From assembly GCA_050084985.1 (NCBI GenBank), contig JBITNC010000001.1:179676001-179740000 (forward strand): 64,000 bases of DNA. The letters run 5' to 3'. Positions 62,582 through 64,000 of this stretch are shown here, one piece after another; the first letter of the stretch is position 1, and every line of letters starts with the position of its first letter. Source of the DNA: Nageia nagi. Its lineage: Eukaryota > Pinophyta. The position numbers and the translations under genes were made by a program. The notes under the pieces were generated by a model, which was given only the letters and a program-made list of their open reading frames with translations, was not told where the DNA came from and ran no database searches.

Positions 62582-62593
62582 ATTAAAGGGGGG
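62582..62593 (+). other. Polypurine tract of copia element 5
   Basis: ATTAAAGGGGGG abuts the TG of the 3' LTR. Confidence 0.85.
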
Positions 62594-63102
62594 TGTTGGA
62601 ATGTATAATGCATTATTGTAAAGGTTTGTATTGAATATTCTATGTAAATTCACTAATACTTAAGGGTATCATTTTATATCTTAAGTATTTAAATGAATAT
62701 GATAATGTAATTTGTCCTACACTCCATGTCATGAGCATGCCCCTTGGGTAAAAGGATGTGCATGTTATGCTTTTGTACATTGGATAAAAGGGTGATCCAA
62801 AGAGGGATTTTTGGCCTATAAATAGAAGGCTCCCTCTTTTTGATCATACACCAATTTGTGGACTAAAGTTATGCTATAGGATAGAAGTGTAGGAGTTGAT
62901 ATTAAGAGAATTGTAAGAGAGTTGTATTTGTGATTGAAGTAAAGATCTAGTTAGTGGATGTACTCCTAGTTAAAGGAACCATTTTACATCTTGAGTTACT
63001 TTGTGAGATTATTTTATGTGTGAGTTTGTTAGATGTGAATTTCAGAGCTTTCATGTGATCTTGGTTGTTTAGGATTATTCTTGTTATAGTTCAATTCTCA
63101 CA
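62594..63102 (+). repeat. 3' LTR of copia element 5 (509 bp)
   Basis: Full-length copy with TATAAATA at 62817-62824. It holds the 73 bases (62723-62795 or equivalent) that the 5' copy has lost. Confidence 0.9.
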
Positions 63103-63107
63103 CTATG

Positions 63108-64000
63108 AATAGAAGGGTTACACATTGGGCAAAGATGTATAACATTATGGATGAGCATTCTATTGGGTGATACAATCCCAAGTAGAAAACCACAACATTG
63201 TGACTAAAATATCCATTGCATAGTTCATGGATGGAAATGGTGGGGTCACCTATGTGACATATTCCAATAGGTGAGCATGGAGAAGTGAATATCATAAATT
63301 TTATGATTTGGGTTAGTTAATATACATTTGACTAATTCTACTATGTGGGTACTAACTAGCTAACATCATTGACATGCTCATGTGGATGGCCTTATCCATT
63401 TCTAGACCATTCAAATGATTAAATTAAATTAAAAAAGGTTTAAAATTTTAGGGTTTTGTGAAGTTGAGAATATGTAAAGTGCTACACTTTGGTTAACTAT
63501 TTAGTGAGCCTAGTTGTAGCAGAAGCAACCATAGATAGAAACTAAAATATTAGGTTATTTCTATCCTACTATAGTAGGAGGATTATATCAACATTTTTTT
63601 TTAATTTTTGCTAGGATATATGGGGATACAAAGGTATATGAGACAACTACAATTTGCACATACTTCATCATCTATGCAATTGGATCATAGTGTGTAAAGA
63701 GTGTAGGAGTATCAATTTTAAAATTTGAAGTAGAAGCCTCCTATATGCTCAGAATGGGTGCATGATTCATTGGATTAAAATCATTTAACAATGAAATTAA
63801 TTACATAAGTTATCCTTGGAGAGAAACCAAAGTTATCCTGATAGGTGCTAGTTCTTGTACTAAGGTTGAAGAAGTGGCAATTGAAGTTGCAATATGCATT
63901 TACAATTAGAAAGATGGGGATTCCATATGGGTAGGCATTGCAAATGACATTGGGGTAATGGGAAAAACATATAATAATGGTGTTTTAGTAGAAATAATAG
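63108..64000. other. AT-rich flank, no gene recognised
   Basis: This is the DNA into which copia element 5 inserted, continuing from 57289. No motif was recognised. Confidence 0.5.

Larger units (their letters stand above)
57290..63107 (+). mobile_element. Ty1/copia element 5
   Basis: LTRs 57295-57730 and 62594-63102, a primer site, a purine tract and copia domain order define the element. The flanks GTATG (57290-57294) and CTATG (63103-63107) differ at one base. The coding frame has many stops, mostly TAG/TAA at former Trp and Gln codons, and several active-site losses, so it is older than copia element 4. Between RNase H and the 3' LTR lie about 870 bases that most small copia elements lack. 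Confidence 0.9.

Noticed and set aside
62327-62608. 93-codon frame at the end of copia element 5
   Set aside because: It crosses the purine tract into the LTR and shows no recognised domain.
1-64000. Cellular protein genes, rRNA or CRISPR
   Set aside because: No exon-like conserved domain outside element proteins, no rRNA motif and no regularly spaced short repeats were seen.

Overview
The window is AT-rich plant nuclear DNA built almost wholly of nested, decayed retrotransposons. I see no cellular gene, rRNA or CRISPR array. The plant assignment rests on tRNA-primed Ty1/copia and Ty3/gypsy elements, a plant mobile domain (PMD) reading frame, and a DUF4283 plus CCHC reading frame. The density and age of the elements suit a very large genome, perhaps a gymnosperm, but that is only an inference.

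Layout. 1-1222: nothing recognised. 1223-13823: a 12.6-kb Ty3/gypsy element on the minus strand with about 1.34-kb LTRs. Its order is gag, protease, an RNase H-like domain, RT, a second RNase H and integrase, then a long extra 3' reading frame with a Pro/Ser linker and coiled-coil tail. 15400-16335: an LTR-like segment. 16336-16616 and 25151-25700: two halves of one DUF4283/CCHC reading frame, split by the insertion at 16617-25155. That insertion is a gag-only gypsy-type element carrying an antisense PMD frame and a tandem repeat next to its 3' LTR. 25700-30290: nothing recognised. 30291-30313: an N gap inside the 5' LTR of a gag-protease-only element (about 30314-34697). 34870-34945: a tRNA-like patch.

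35484-45407: a non-coding LARD-like element (minus) with perfect 5-bp target duplications and three unrelated tandem arrays. Nested inside it, on the plus strand, is a fairly young copia element (36312-41408, target duplication ATATA). 46030-47630: a copia RT remnant (minus) whose short LTR carries a primer-site signal on one side and a polypurine tract on the other. 47631-48795 and 52407-53585: two LTR-like direct repeats beginning TGTAAYGAC. Between them is a second copy of the coiled-coil 3' frame seen in the first gypsy element. 57295-63102: a second copia element (plus) with a tandem-repeat-bearing 3' region. 63108-64000: nothing recognised.

The coding remnants carry many stops and frameshifts, and several catalytic residues are lost, so most of these elements cannot move by themselves. 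The least ordinary items are the antisense PMD frame in a pol-less element, the RNase H-like domain placed between protease and RT, and the recurrent coiled-coil 3' frame. All translations were read by eye; domain ends are approximate.
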